Source: Mesostigma viride (Eukaryota > Streptophyta > Mesostigmatophyceae > Mesostigmatales > Mesostigmataceae). Taken from it: a stretch of DNA of 64,000 bases. The stretch spans positions 1-64,000 of the forward strand of contig RPFO01001805.1 in assembly GCA_009746045.1 (NCBI GenBank), in the 5' to 3' direction. This document shows positions 49,922-62,870 of the stretch, one piece after another (the first letter of the stretch is position 1; each line of letters opens with the position of its first letter). The notes beneath the pieces were generated by a model that saw only the letters and a program-made list of their open reading frames with translations, was not told the origin of the DNA and made no database searches. The position numbers and the translations under genes are program-made.

Positions 49922-52900
49922 GCTGTCACGGACGCGAGCTATTGGCTCACACCCAACAGTTTTGTCCTCAATTGAGGACAGTGCAATGCTGTTAATAACT
50001 CTTACACTAAAAAAAAATTAAATATGGGGCTTTGAACCATGATCATTTATGATGTGTTTGAGAGTTCCAATGCTTAACATCATCCATATGTGCGCATTTC
50101 CTATTTAATTATGAATTGTTACGTGCAGGGGGGCCTGCATCGGCAACCAAGGAAAACCCTCCACTATAATGCACGAGAGAATGAGACACAAAGACCATGC
50201 TTCCAAGGACCACAAGCGGTCACCAAACCCATAGGACCCCTCCCTAACATGTGGCAGCCACCCCGGGGCTGCCCATGCTTGGCCACCCCACGGACAGCTA
50301 TGGCATATGGCCAGGAACCCGATACGAGCAACTGCACTTGGCAGAGCACTAGGAAAGCTAGCTATGCCAAACTAGGGTAAGGACAGGTTTTCAGTGGCCG
50401 AGTAAGGTCCTAGGTCTTCGTAGGACGCTTAGGTGACACCATGGTGCTTTAGCACCCTAAGTAGAGCCATGCATGCAATATAAAGGGCTCATTATAGGTA
50501 TCGCAAAGACGAAGAGCCTATCACAGCAGCAGAATGCCAACATGACAAGGTCAACTCCTCTACCTAGCTCCCTCTAGAAAAAGGGTTATATGTCAGAAAC
50601 CAAATAGGCAAGATCCCAGAAAGCCTGGGAAAAACTTTCAGCAACAAGGCAGCAACAAGAAACTATCCACACGTACGCTTACCATAGCAAGCAAGGCATT
50701 GCTTCTAACGCCAGCGTTGGCCATGCAGATAACGATTACCTTTGCATTGACGGAACGGAAGGAAAAAACGGTGGCCAGCTAACACTCGCCTCTCCCCATT
50801 CAACAGCGGCATGAAAATGAAGGGGCTGGGCATAATACACCATCGAAATCATACAATGTAATCGAATAACAACCTACGACATGTGTTGTCGTAATTTATA
50901 TGAAGAAACGGATGCGGATGATGTCCGGAGACGGCTTCTCGACGTGCTCCCAGCCGGCCAGATGCGCGGAAAGGCTCGAAAATTATAAAAGAAAGCATGG
51001 GGACGCGCGGGCAGCACCTAGCCTTGCGGCAAATGAAATCTATGGCTCGCGCCCACCGCCGTCGTCGCCAGGCGCAACGACGATCTGACGACATAAAAAC
51101 TGGGTATATTTAACGCTTCCAACCGCCCAAAATACTTGTACCCAGAACTCGCCCTTGAACCCGAAAGCGTAACAATACCCACCCTCACGGTATCCGTTGC
51201 TAATGTCAAGAAAAAAGCGCGCATCACAGAGCAGTATACCGGCTTGTCATGCAATCTACGTCGCCTCCCGTTTTTCTGCAAACTAGACAAATTCCGTTCA
51301 TCAAAGAATTTTTTAGAGAATCAAAAGCGATTGCCCCCCAAAAACAGCTTGGGCGGAAGATCTAGATGTCGATCTATAATTCTGTCTTGGTCCGGGGCAA
51401 AACGATCGCCTGTATAGTTCAGGCAAGCCTCGGACCTGGCTCGACCCCATAGCCGCAATTTGCGGGAACACACGCACGCATTGCAACGTTCCCACCAAAA
51501 TAGGTACTTTTCTCCACCACATAATTTACAGGTACGGACGGGTCCTGTCGACCCCAGTACCGCGCCGCGCCGGGTACCGAGTCCATTTTCGCGGGAAAAG
51601 GGTCAGATGACCGTTGGGACCAAGGTTTCGCGCCAATACCTGCTGCTGAAGGTGCTGTCCTTATTGGGAGGATTTTGTCCTCAATTGAGGACATGTGAGT
51701 TTGGGGCACTATGTCATCCGGGCGGCGCCCACTATGCACAAGACCGGTGACGTGCGCAAGGAATTTGTTTTCTACGCATTTTCGACAAAGGCTAGTGACC
51801 GGGGGGGAACACTAGCACTTGTAGCATAAGAGCGGACGAAAGTGTACGTGCACGCGCGCCGGGCCAGGCACAGCTGGGCGCGCAGCACTGACTTGAGCGG
51901 ACGGCAGCACAAGTGCGCAGCGTCGAGAGGATCATACGCGTGTTAGTGGACAGCTGGAGCTGAAGCTGGACTGCTGGACTTCAACAGCGCCGAGGCTATT
52001 GACAGGCCAGGTGTCTTTGTGGTGTAGAATAGCGGGTCAACGTTATGAGGACTGGACAGAAAATGGAAAAGGACAATTTGCGGTGCGCAGCCAGATCGCT
52101 GGAATGAATGCGAAATTGCTGGCAGCCCTACAAAGGGATTTCTTCTAGAAAGGAACGATTAGACGCAATGTTTGCTGGGCCACTCACACGCAAGGTGTGA
52201 GCGTGCAGATTGTCTGAAGGATATTATGCTTCGACCTTGGTGGACGTGACTCAATGCCGGACATTCCCAGGGACAGAAATGCCGGAGCCTCTAGGAGATG
52301 AGATCGGCAAGAGGGTAGCAATTTAGATTTGTCGGGATGCCTTCCTGCTTTTGTTGGCATGTGTGGTAGAAAGCCAGGACGGCAACTGGAATGCGGTTTC
52401 TATTTGCATGGTTCAGGCAGCAAGATAGTTTTGGCATTCCTGGCTGGACTGACAAGTGTGGCGTGTGTCATGCGTGTGGCATGACGAATGGTTTGGTTCA
52501 TAGTCGAAGAGGACTCTCACGCAGCGTGTAGTCTCTTCGAGTCTCTCGTTAGTGGCCTTCGTGTTTCTCCCTTTCCTTGGGAGCAAGGCCGGTAGCATGT
52601 CATGGAGCGCTGCCTAACTGCGGGCTCGTGAGCATGGAGTGCATCGATATTGAGACTATCAACGTGTTGTAATTGTATTAACTTTCTCAATAAATTCCGC
52701 ATGTGCGGCTTCATCATCAGACTGTGCAAAGTGTGTGTTGTGAAAGCATTGTTCTATAGCAGGGGAGGCAAAAGCACCCTCTTGCACCATCATATTGTCG
52801 CAATTAGAGTAGTTGGAGCGTCTAGCTAACGCCCCAGCAAGGATATTCAAACGCGGCACGCGACGGTACACAAGGGGATCAAGAAGGTGGTCATCAGGCA

Positions 52901-52949
52901 CGAGGGACAGTTCCTTGTCCTCGGCTGAGAGCCCTCTTTTCATTAATCA
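49922..52949. other. Gene-free interval with repeated palindrome
   Basis: No gene I can support. The 18-bp palindrome TGTCCTCAATTGAGGACA occurs at about 49966 and 51680. It resembles the GTCCTC...GAGGAC hairpins of the TTAA element at 10696. AT-rich stretches and TATAAAAG near 50985 may be a promoter, but nothing can be assigned. Confidence 0.4.
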
Positions 52950-55900
52950 TGGGACAGGTCCTCGCCCACCCCACAGGGCATGCAGTTAAGGCAGGCACGT
53001 CAGCTCAGCTCATTTGGGTTTTACCAAATTAAGGGGTCCGGACGGACCTGCCCCCCCCCAAATTGAATACACATGTTTTGCACTCAATACTCATGCTGGC
53101 AATGCAAATTATGATGGGGGACCATAAATATGACCCTTGGGCATGCATCTGGCTACTTTTTGAGTTCAAGGCCCATCACAATACAAGTGCAGGGAGCTTT
53201 TTTTGGCGCGCACACCCCCTAAAAGCACGGATTGCCTAGGACAACCCCCCCACACTTGTGTACCAAACACCATATTCCAGTCAAATCCCCACCCAGACCA
53301 AGGAATGGAGCTAATTTGCAGCACCAAAATCGCACGTCTGGGCATACTTTGGCAGTTTACCGAAAAATACGTCTTTTTTGTGACTAAAAAAAAAAAATCA
53401 AATCAAATACGCATGGGTTGGGCCCAGGGAGATATAGATAACTTCCACAGGGTGGGAATATCAATGGGACCAATTTTCAGCTCATTCTGACTGTAACAGT
53501 ATTTTCTGACAGTGTGTATACTGTTACATCCAAGTGGACGTGAACTTGGAGTTCAACGTTCAGTGTAAATGGCTGAGTCTTTTGTACGGCCAAAGTGTAA
53601 TGATTCCTGGCCTGACTTGACTTTTTGGGACTTATATGCGGAGTGCCCTTTTGATGGTGCTTTGTGTTGGGCCCTGGACGGTATGGGACAGTACCTTGGA
53701 ATCTATGTGTTATCTGACTGATGTCAGTTAGTATCTTTCGTAAGTTAGGGGTGTAAAGCATATATAGAGAGAACCTTACCGGTTCATCTGTGTTCTGATT
53801 GGCTGAGACCTGTAGGATTGCGTTGGACTCCTCTGTGTCGGCGGGGACATAACCTTTGCCTGTTTGTCACCATAGATAGCCATCACGCGGATACCCCCAA
53901 TTATGTGAAGTTATTTCTAATAACCAAACATGCTCACTTCAGGCCCTGTTATTGGACAGCCATATCCGATAGACAGGAAGTCTTGTGTCTGTATGAACAA
54001 GCAGAGAGACGCCCGACCAAAAGGGGACCACCGCTCTCTACCGCGTAAGTACCGTCTCGTAGGAATGGCCTCTAGACGGGAAACGACCACCCTCTATGAT
54101 TCCTGGAGAGTGCTAGGAATCTCCCCTGTCTCTTGGGGTTTGATAAGTCCGTTCTGTCTTTAATGACAGGAGGTAAAAGATCTGTGCATTTAGTGGAGCA
54201 GAGACCACCATTTTATTCTGTTACACTGACCACGTATGTGAACAGGCATCACTTTTGTATGAAAAAAAAAATGCACAAAAATACGGTTTTATGCCAAATG
54301 GCTGCACCAATCACAACCTTGCCCACCACCAAGTGGGGCAAACAAGGTGCCAGCAAGTCATTTATCATGCAAACTATCTTGGAATCAAAATTCAGGTCAT
54401 TCTGAGCTAGACTGATGGCATAAACTAGTGTCCTCAACTGCCACCCCTCAACCCTAGTATAGACTGGCATGAGCTCAAACATAACCCTTTTCATCACCTG
54501 CCCACCACAAATCATCAGCATCCTAACATAGACGGCTGCCAATTGAGTTATACAAACAGCCACCAAATGCAGGATCAAGCTGAGCATGAGCCTTGACTAC
54601 TAGAGAGGTCATTCATAGCATGCAGCACCACACTATGGTAGCATAGTTGGCAATCTTCATTGGTAATAACAGAAATGTTTAGAGGCCCAAGCAACGTTCA
54701 ATAGCAACAGAAACATGTGGGATTAGATGGGTGACTCGTACATGCTAGCCACACCCCACACCTCACCATGGTTGTAAACCATGCTCAACAATAAGGTGTA
54801 TAAACAGCATGCTCATATACACGTGCTATGCTGACTTAGAGTAGAGGATGATGCCTCAATCAACCAGCAATAATAACACAATGTTCTAACCCTGCAGGTT
54901 CACATCACCCCGTTCAAAAACCAACCAACAAAACAGAACTGTAAGCGCAAACACGAAATACAGCAAAGCCATAAGAGAAATGGCTTGCAGCCATCCTCAT
55001 AAGCATGGCTAGCATCCTTGAGAGCACATTGATTGTGATGCATAGTGGCTGTGATCCACAAATCTAAAGAGAACACACACGTAAGCATAGCTTACACATA
55101 TACAAAGCATGGCCAGCAAGAGAAGTATAGCCACCTTGTTTCCCAGCACGTTGAGACGCACGGTTCATATGCTCGCCAGCTTGTTGCATGCCGCCCTCGA
55201 GGCATGCCGGGGTACGTGTTGAATATGCAATATAAGCACTCTGCCATCCAAATCCTTCCATATATCATTACATTAACGTAGCAGCTTACCTTGATATTAC
55301 CCAAATCAATCCTAGACAGGATTTCAGAGCTTGCCACGCATAACGTAAGCGAATCGGTTGAAAGCTGCCGGAAAACTAGAGACGTGCATGCAGCAAGCGG
55401 CGAACAAAACAACGCACCCTTCCAGGAAACCGTGCTGAAAGCTTAGAATAAAGGGATTTCTAAACGCAATAGACTTCGGGGGTAACCACTGGATAATAGA
55501 GGTACAATGGCATGCTATCATTCCTGACAAGGCGCGCAAGAAATGCCAGCCACCCATGGACGGGTTGACAGCGCATAAAGCAGGACCTGGCGTTTTCTTT
55601 CCGAAAATGACGAGGAAAAGTAATAAAATAAAAGGTTCTTTAACATTTTCAATCTCCCCGTTAATGAACGTTGCTTTCTGCATCGCTAGGGACTAAGAAC
55701 CTTTGTAATTATCGCTGTAGGCATGTATTGCTGCTTATTCGTTGCGGCAAGATTTCCGGGCCAGACCCCCTCGCAAACGCGGATGAAAAATGGCATCGAT
55801 CTCGTCAATAATGCATCTTCGGCTACGCAAGATCATGATGAAACTTTAATTTGACGCATCTGCATAATTTTCTGCGGTCTTATTGCCATATTACTGCATT

Positions 55901-56087
55901 TATTACCTAACGCACGTCGCCATGGCCAACTTGGCGCAAGGGTTACGCGCATCGTGCACCACAATTTCACGTGACGGGTACCGGCGCGAATTTTTTGGCG
56001 CGAAATAATTCCGGTCCGTCCGGACCCCTTAAGCTGAGTGGCCAGCCGCCATGGTGGCGCCGGAGATTGTGGCACGCAGACGCGACA
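52950..56087. repeat. LTR-like repeat (copy 2), interrupted by a TTAA element
   Basis: 52950-53032 and 56029-56087 together equal copy 1 (49784-49921) except for one or two base changes, with TTAA at the join. It is therefore a filled-site partner of copy 1. Its neighbourhood shows no other retroelement part in the right orientation. Confidence 0.8.
53033..56028. mobile_element. Non-autonomous TTAA-flanked DNA transposon, 3.0 kb
   Basis: It is flanked by TTAA (53029-53032 and 56029-56032) with perfect 16-bp inverted ends GGGGTCCGGACGGACC, themselves partly palindromic. Its ends differ from the other two TTAA elements, so it belongs to another family. It has no convincing transposase. The longest frame (55324-55683, reverse, 119 codons) is hydrophobic and unassigned. 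The empty version of its target is at 49784-49921. Confidence 0.85.
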
Positions 56088-56258
56088 ACCTCCCAGCCAA
56101 GGGGGGGGTTCCCCCCCCCTCCCACCCCCCCCTCCCACAACCAAGACCAGACCCCCTGTCTCCCAAGTCGCTACGGGTCACATTACGTTGCCACAATTGT
56201 GACTCTTCCATCTACCTTTTCCCACAATACAATCCACCAATGTCACAGCCTACGACGT

Positions 56259-57286
56259 TTAGTGTCTGCCGTGGCCTTGGGTCTTCTTGAAGGAAGGACA
56301 CTCTTTCTTGATGTGCCCCCACCCCTTGCACAGGTAGCACTGAATCTTGGACTTGCCCTGGCCACCACCCCCATTGTCAGACGCGTTACCCGGCTTGGGC
56401 TTGCCACCCACCCTCCTGAACACCGACTTGGCATGTGATTGCCCGTCAGGGTCGGGTGAATGGTTGGCCTTCCGCTTGTTGTGGTTGCCCCCACGCCCTC
56501 CTTGGCTTCTGTCAGCCTCAGACGCCCTGGAGCCCCCCTGGGCACGCCCACCTGCATGGGTTGCCTTCACAGCTGGCACCCCACCCTCAAACAGCTCCTC
56601 TGCCTCGAGTGCCTGTTTGATGATGACCTTATAGGCCTTCAGGGTAGAGTGTGGGGCACACATGACCTTTAAGGAGCCACGTGTTGCCTTGTCCAGCCCA
56701 GAAACCTTCAGCCAGTTAGTCAGGGCTATGTTGTCAGCTACGTTAAAGCCATGAGCCCTGCCCTCCTCAACCATTTTACAATAGTTGAGAAAATTCTGGA
56801 TGAGGTCTCCCTTGACCTCCCACCCTTGGTACTTATCCTGCCAGTGGATCCCCACTTTCTTACGTTGGTCCTCTAGCAGCTCCCTCAGCTCTGCCACGTA
56901 GACTGCCCAGGCCTTGTTGGCCTTCTTGCACTCCCTAGTGAGGTCTTTTATCTGATCTGTGCATTTGCCAAAAGTCTGGCTGCCTATCCAGATCTGATAA
57001 TATAGTTAGTACCACCGTACAAACTTGGAAACCCCTCTAGTCCCTCCACAAACTCCTCTGCCTGCTTTGGCTTAGAGTCTGAAGTGACAGGTTGCAGCTG
57101 ATTTACTATAAGGAGACCCTGGGTGGTGAAATCATAACCTGAAACAGCATGTGCATTATTATTAATCGAAGGGATATTGGTGATTTCTCCGGGGGCGCCC
57201 ACATCATCTACGTGAGCCGTCCCACTACCAGCACCCCCGTCTTTATTGCCACTGGCTGGGCCTTTACTACGCCGCCCGTCTGCCAT
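56259..57286 (-). pseudogene. Retrotransposon gag with CCHC zinc knuckle, frameshifted
   Basis: Starts at ATG 57286. The first frame stops near 56984; continuing in another frame from about 57000 gives a coherent gag-like helical body (QDKYQGWEVKGDLIQNFLNYCK, KATRGSLKVM), a Gly/Arg-rich stretch and one zinc knuckle C-x2-C-x4-H-x4-C (CYLCKGWGHIKKEC). No pol follows. It is on the strand opposite to the Ty3-like element, so it is from another copy or family. A poly-C/G stretch (56100-56155) lies after its end. Confidence 0.65.
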
Positions 57287-57748
57287 GGTACACTACACTG
57301 CTGTTCAAGAACACTGGAGCAAAGCAGCCAAAACAAAACCTGACAGCAAATATGTACAAGTCTGCCAAGAAGTGCCGCCTGCACCGGTGTCAATTGCGCC
57401 GCGAAGTGCCGACGAGTACAGAAAAAAAATTGCCGACGTTTGTAGCCCCGTTTAACTGAGGCCACGGAAGTCGCAATACTCGTATGCGTATTCCCCGTCT
57501 TCCAGGTCGGGCGTGAGAGCCGGACCCGCGCCGGTCTGGATCAACACAGGAACATGAAACCCTTTGTACAGATCGAATTAGTCAGCCCATGTCGCAGACA
57601 GCCTTCCACATGCAGGCCAAGGCATAGCGGCCCTATCTTTCCCGCATGCGTTAATTAAACTATATTCAGAGAAAACCGATCCCAAGAGACGAAGGCGCAG
57701 GTATAGAAGGAAATATTATCTACGTGAGGATTTCCGCTGTGAGCAGGT

Positions 57749-58153
57749 CTAACTTCTAAACGCGAGCATGTCCCGAAGCGGGCAGCACGTCTCCGATAGC
57801 TTGTCTGCGACCCGCCCATTACCTGACAAGAATGTGTCGTCTTCGTTATCCTGACCGCGGAAGGTCAAAGGCATAAAGGGGTTCTGCTGCAGAGGACCGT
57901 CGTCGTCGTATCTACCTGAAGTTCCTCCGATACCATCGTTACGCCGCGGACCTACACCGCCTCCTCTACCACGACCTAATCCACGTCCCAAGGAGCCTCG
58001 TCTAATTCTACCTAAACTAGTGGGGCCGCAAGTTGCTGAGGAGCTACTCTGTGCGAAGGTCGGACGCGACAATTCAGATCTCAATGCATTTACATATGTA
58101 TAACTATAATATGCCATCAGCCAGTTATGCCGTCTAGGGTATTCCGGCCCCAC
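57749..58153 (-). CDS. Low-complexity Gly/Arg-rich open frame
   Basis: The 134-codon frame begins outside any recognisable domain and has Arg/Gly repeats (GLGRGRGGGVGPRRN). Part of it lies within the repeat family at 58145-58345. It may be a fragment of a transposon protein or a chance frame. Low confidence. Confidence 0.2.
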   Translation of the reverse strand: MGPEYPRRHNWLMAYYSYTYVNALRSELSRPTFAQSSSSATCGPTSLGRIRRGSLGRGLGRGRGGGVGPRRNDGIGGTSGRYDDDGPLQQNPFMPLTFRGQDNEDDTFLSGNGRVADKLSETCCPLRDMLAFRS

Positions 58154-58399
58154 CGTCTAGGTCATCTAGTCGCTCTACACGTAAGCCAGCCATAATTTCA
58201 ATGCACAAGGATACACATTTCCATCACCATTCATCTTCATCATCCTGAACGACTCGAACACGCGGACAAGATAACGGCAGGCTCGAGCTACCATGGTCCG
58301 GATTCTCCCGATTTCTGGCCTGCTCTGGTTGTCTCCTTGATAATATGCCATGAGCCAGTTATGCCGTGACCAATTCAATTCAGGATATTATGAAGGAAA

Positions 58400-60240
58400 C
58401 ACCTAACCAGCCATGACCCAAGCTAATACGTGTTACAATCCATAACACACGCCGAGTGCCAACACGAGGGGTAGAACGTGCATAAATGACCACCAACGGT
58501 CAGGCATGCTCGGGCCGACCTGGCCCTCGCACACAGGAACCATGCTGGTCCACTACATCTACACGAAGGATAAGGACCACTAATAAAGTACGCAGCGCGG
58601 CGCAGATGCACCGTTACACTGAACTACAGTACCACACAATTGCCACGTCATAGGCCCAAGTAACCACTGGCCAAAGGTACTAACTACACGTAGGCATAGG
58701 AAAGCTCACGGTCATAACTACAGACCGTACAGACTAGCTGAGGCCACTGAAACGTAAGACCTACATTTACGGCCATAACTACAGCAGGTTGTTACGCGAC
58801 GTAACAGCACCATAGATATAGAGTTGGCTTGATGTTTTAGAGAGATTAGACCGGTAGGATTGCGTGTACCCATCAATCCATCCATCAGGGTTAATGCTCC
58901 GTGACTCCCCAACGGGAGCACGAGATTAACCCATGGTCCGCCAGCACTTTTTTTGGTTTTTTGACCCCTGAAAATGAAAAAAATCATAACTCCTAGACCA
59001 CAACTCCAAATACCCTCAACCCAGGTACTGGGAATATCTACACTTCAAGGGCTTTCAGAGTATGCAATAATACCATTGGTTTGTCAAGGCATTTGGATAC
59101 TAGGTCCAACCAAAGTTGGCCAAACGATCGTTTCCGTGCAAGAAAAAGTACACCCCCCCCATTTTTCTCAGGGGGGGGTCAGAAACCTCAATACCAACAT
59201 TGGACAATTTAGTTGGATAGTCCAATGGTGCTTTCCTTTGGTCAAACCACCCGGATACCCCATTTGACATGTATAATGCACGCGTGTACATGTATGGCTT
59301 ACGCGCGCGCAAACAGCCAACTATGCCATGCTATACAATTATGCAATATAAATGACCACAATAGAGTGCCAAACCTGCTGGAATCCAAACATGACGCCAA
59401 CTTGCCATCACTGAACGTTATCCCCCAAAGAAGTGCCACAAATTGTGCACCATAATGGCTAATACCCCTCCTAGAGCAGGCATGGAAAGCTGTTGCAATA
59501 ACCACTATCCTACTCATCAAAAGACATGTAAGAAGGTACGAGTCTCCCTGCAAACAACGTGCAAACGCATTGCCGCACCTGCCTCGATCATGACCTGGCC
59601 GGGTTCCGCTGGCCGGCATGCTCACACGTCACGTATGCAGCTACTAGTGGGAGAGGCGGCCATAGCCGCTCTATCCATGCATCCGTCATCATTACCATGT
59701 TGAAGATATGTGCAAAAATGACGTCTAACGCGTCCACGTTCCCAGCAAATGGCGCAGCGGGCTTTCGTAAAGACGCGGGAGGCCCAGGCAGACGGAAACT
59801 CCCAAGAACCAAAGGAAACCGGCGATACCAAACGGGACGTCAAGACAGAGGTAATAGCCACTGCGTATTTCCTCAACAGCATACATCTGATCATTCTTGA
59901 TGTACCAAAATAATGCATCATCGTTCAGGGGTCTACATCTGACCCATTTCAAGCCGCGGAACCCAAAATTGCCACAAAATGGCACGCTGACAGCCATATC
60001 TCTATGCGCGCGCGCAACGGTAAAAAATGTTAGCAAAAGTCACGTGACTGCCTGCAAGAAAGTGGTGGTATTTACTGGGCTGTGGCGCAATTACCTACCC
60101 AACCTAAGCATTTTCATTCACGTTGGGTCTGCCCCGACCGGCCGGACATATTTACGTTACGTCACTTACGTCGCAGGTCACGGAATTACGCGGCACAGTT
60201 ACGTTACGTGTGTTGTGGTAAAAAATGACCACATCGGCGG
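58400..60240. other. Gene-free interval
   Basis: No gene seen. It contains C-run and G-run low-complexity stretches (about 59145-59180) and no repeat or motif that I can classify. The chance frames here have no conserved character. Confidence 0.4.
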
Positions 60241-60250
60241 ACCATGTGGG

Positions 60251-60448
60251 TTAATCTGGCTGTAGCGTGCGAGCATTGAAGGTGGCGAGGACTAGGGGTG
60301 CGCGTTGACCAAAGAGCGGGGGGGTGCGAGCGGGGATGGGGGCGGGGGTGGAGCAGGGTGGTGATGGGGGTGGAGACGGTGGTGAGAGGGGGGTGGCGGG
60401 GGCAGGAGGACTTATGCTTTCAATCACCGTTTCGATTCTTCCTGCCAA
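60251..60448 (-). pseudogene. LINE-type ORF2 start remnant
   Basis: A frame of 65 codons ends in PLVLATFNARTLQPD, which matches the beginning of the endonuclease domain of LINE ORF2 proteins (ATFNVRTL-type). It is preceded by Pro-rich low complexity and breaks off at once. A fragment only. Confidence 0.45.
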
Positions 60449-61357
60449 CGCGTCGAGGCGACGCCGACGGTTGGCTCAGGTGGCCAGGTAGAATGAATCT
60501 GCGTCTGCACGCATTAGAAATGCGTGCAGTCTGAGGAGGTTTCAGAGGGGGCCGCGCGAGGCGGGGCGAACCTGGCACACTGCCGACCTGTTGCTCTCTC
60601 TCCGACAGCCTGAGGACTGCGAAGGGAAATTAATTAATGCTCGCGAATGAATGGACGAATTTCAATATATTGAGCTGACACATTTTCATCTCCATTCATA
60701 TTTATCATCCTGAACGACTCGAAAACGCGGACAAGACAACGGCAGGCTCGAGCTACCATGGTCCGGATTCTCCCGATTTCTGGCCTGCGCTGGTTGTCTC
60801 CTTGATATTGAGCTGGTTGTCTCATTGATATAGAGCCCATGCAAGTGTAAAATCATAGATTAAAAAAGAAATAAGTTGTTCATGCATGAAGTTATTTACA
60901 GCACGATATACCCGTCTGAGGGGCATGCTCCTGTTTTATCAAGGAGACAACCAGCTCAGGCCAGAAATCGGGAGAATCCGGACCATGGTAGCTCGAGCCT
61001 GCCGTTATCTTGTCCGCGTTTTCGAGTCGTTCAGGATGATGAATATGAATGGAGATGGAAATGTGTAGCCTTTAGTAGATGAAATGATGGCTGGCTTACG
61101 TGTAGAGCGACTATAGATGACCTAGACGGTGGGGCCAGAAACAGCTTGCTTGATCAGGGCGTGGTCCTGTTTTATCCCCACGGGCCCCCCATGGCCCATT
61201 GCTAGAATGCAGGGTAGAAGTCCGCAGGTGGAGGTTATTGCCCCTGAGGATACCCGCTAAACTACCGCCTCGTCTGCTATTACAGTAGAGGACAGCTCAG
61301 ATGAGGATTATATCCCCCTCTAGTGACTATATGGTTGGGGTAGGATGCACTGAGAGG

Positions 61358-61858
61358 TGCTACACTAGACGTGACGGGCTCACACCCGGGCAGCCTCCTG
61401 GTTTGTCTGTAATATGGAGGCAGATGGTACGCAAGGATAGATGGCAAGTAGTGATGAAGGAGACCACCCGCAAGTCTGTGGGGGCTTCGCATGTGACCGC
61501 GTATGGCATTCATAGCGATTCGGGCCGTGGTGCCCACAACCCTGTAACTAGGACCTAGATGAATTAATTAATTAATAGACACGTGACTCCGTCACGTGAG
61601 CGTAAGTCCTCAGTGGGAGGGGAACATGGGATGGAATGGATGGTGTAAGCTATCTAGGTCCTAGTTACAGGGTTGCGGGCATCACGGCCCGAATCGCTAT
61701 GGATGCCATTATTACGCGGTCACACGCGGAGCCCCTACAGACTTGGGGGTGGTCTCCTTCATCACTACTTGCCATCTATCCTTGCGTACCATCTGCCTTG
61801 ATATTACAGACAAACCAGGAGGCTGCCCGGGGGTGAGCCCGTCACGTCTAGTGTAGCC
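61358..61858. repeat. Long inverted repeat, ~200-bp arms
   Basis: The left arm (about 61358-61558) and right arm (about 61650-61858) are near-exact inverse copies, with a 90-base loop holding CACGTGAC-TCC-GTCACGTG and ATTAATTAATTAA. Transcripts would form long double-stranded RNA. A third copy of one arm lies at 62640-62870. No coding content. Confidence 0.75.
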
Positions 61859-61989
61859 CATGTCCATGCCGAGTCTATCACGAAAAGTCCACGGGTGGCG
61901 GCCCTGCCGCGCGCGGCCGGGGGCACGCCAGGTGAGGACATATCGCCCAGGCTGGGCGGGCTTAGTGCCCGCTAGTCTATCTGATGTGT

Positions 61990-62709
61990 CTACCTGATAT
62001 CTGTGCGGGCCAGGTGCCCGGCTAGGCCCAGGCGCCTGTGCCTAATAATGTGGGAAACATAGGGCAAATCAGCGTACAAATCCTCATTACTCATGTGCAA
62101 ACCAAAGGGGATGTTAAGGGCCTTGCGCAGCATCTTGGTGACGGCGCCGTCGAGTCGTTGCTCCAGCTCCTGCGTCAGTGTCCAGGTCTCGGCGCCGTAG
62201 GTCAGGATCGTCAGAATGACGACCTTGAAGAGGTCACGCTTGACGATCCGGGGTAGGGCGGGGTTGCTCCACCAGCGGCGGTGGTCGTGGAGTTGCGCCC
62301 ACGCCATGCCGATCCGTGTCGTCAGGTTGTCCTCGCAGTCGGGAAGCCAACTGCCGAGCAGCTTGAAGCGGCCTGAAGTAGGGTAGTTGACCTCGGTGTC
62401 GTCTAAGAGGCGGAGTGTGGGTGGGGGCCCTGCCATGCCGAGGGCCAGGGCCTCCGTTTTGGGGCTGATTTCTAGACCAACCGTCCGAGCCTTGAGCGCC
62501 AGGCAGTCCAGCCAAAGTTGGGCAGACTCCGGCTTCTCGATGAGCGTGATGTCGTCGGCATAAATGAGGTCAGCTAGTAAATTCTGCTTGTTAGTCGGGC
62601 CCCCTTCCCCAAGCTCGTTCGTGATCGCTTGGCCAGGGGCACGGCAAGTAGTGATGAAGGAGACCACCCCCAAGTCTGTGGGGGCTCCGCGTGTGACCGC
62701 GTATGACAT
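61990..62709 (-). pseudogene. LINE reverse-transcriptase fragment
   Basis: The open frame holds the RT catalytic motif LIYADDITLIE and a C-terminal segment of the RRLGLAGHLAR type that ends many LINE RTs, about 240 residues in all. There is no endonuclease part and no start. It is flanked by the repeat at 62640, so it is a truncated non-LTR retrotransposon. Confidence 0.8.
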
Positions 62710-62870
62710 TCATAGCGATTCGGGCCGTGGTGCCCACAACCCTGTAACTAGGAACTAGATAGCTTACACCATCCATTCCATTTTTTATCTATTAATTAAT
62801 TAATTAATCCATTCCATTCCATGTTCCCCTCCCACTGAGGACTTAGGCTCACGTGACGCAGTCACGTGTC
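62640..62870. repeat. Third copy of the inverted-repeat arm
   Basis: Matches 61440-61640 in the same orientation (GGCAAGTAGTGATGAAGGAG, then AACCCTGTAACTAGGA) and ends with a CACGTGAC-GCA-GTCACGTG hairpin near 62850-62873, with ATTAATTAATTAA next to it. Confidence 0.75.

Larger units (their letters stand above)
58145..61135. repeat. Three copies of a ~130-200-bp repeat, one inverted
   Basis: The unit (CCTGAACGACTCGAA, CGCGGACAAGA, ACGGCAGGCTCGAGC, CCATGGTCCGGATTCTCCCG) occurs at about 58145-58345, 60682-60808 and, inverted, 60930-61135. The inverted copy also shares the CCCCACCGTCTAGGTCATCTA edge with the first. This is a short dispersed element without coding content. Confidence 0.7.

Noticed and set aside
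49966..51689. A DNA transposon bounded by the two TGTCCTCAATTGAGGACA palindromes
   Set aside because: The palindromes are symmetric, so they cannot show inverted ends, and I find no TTAA or other target duplication beside them.
56259..57286. gag of the methyltransferase-bearing Ty3-like element
   Set aside because: It is on the other strand and 6.5 kb beyond the terminal repeat; nothing links the two.
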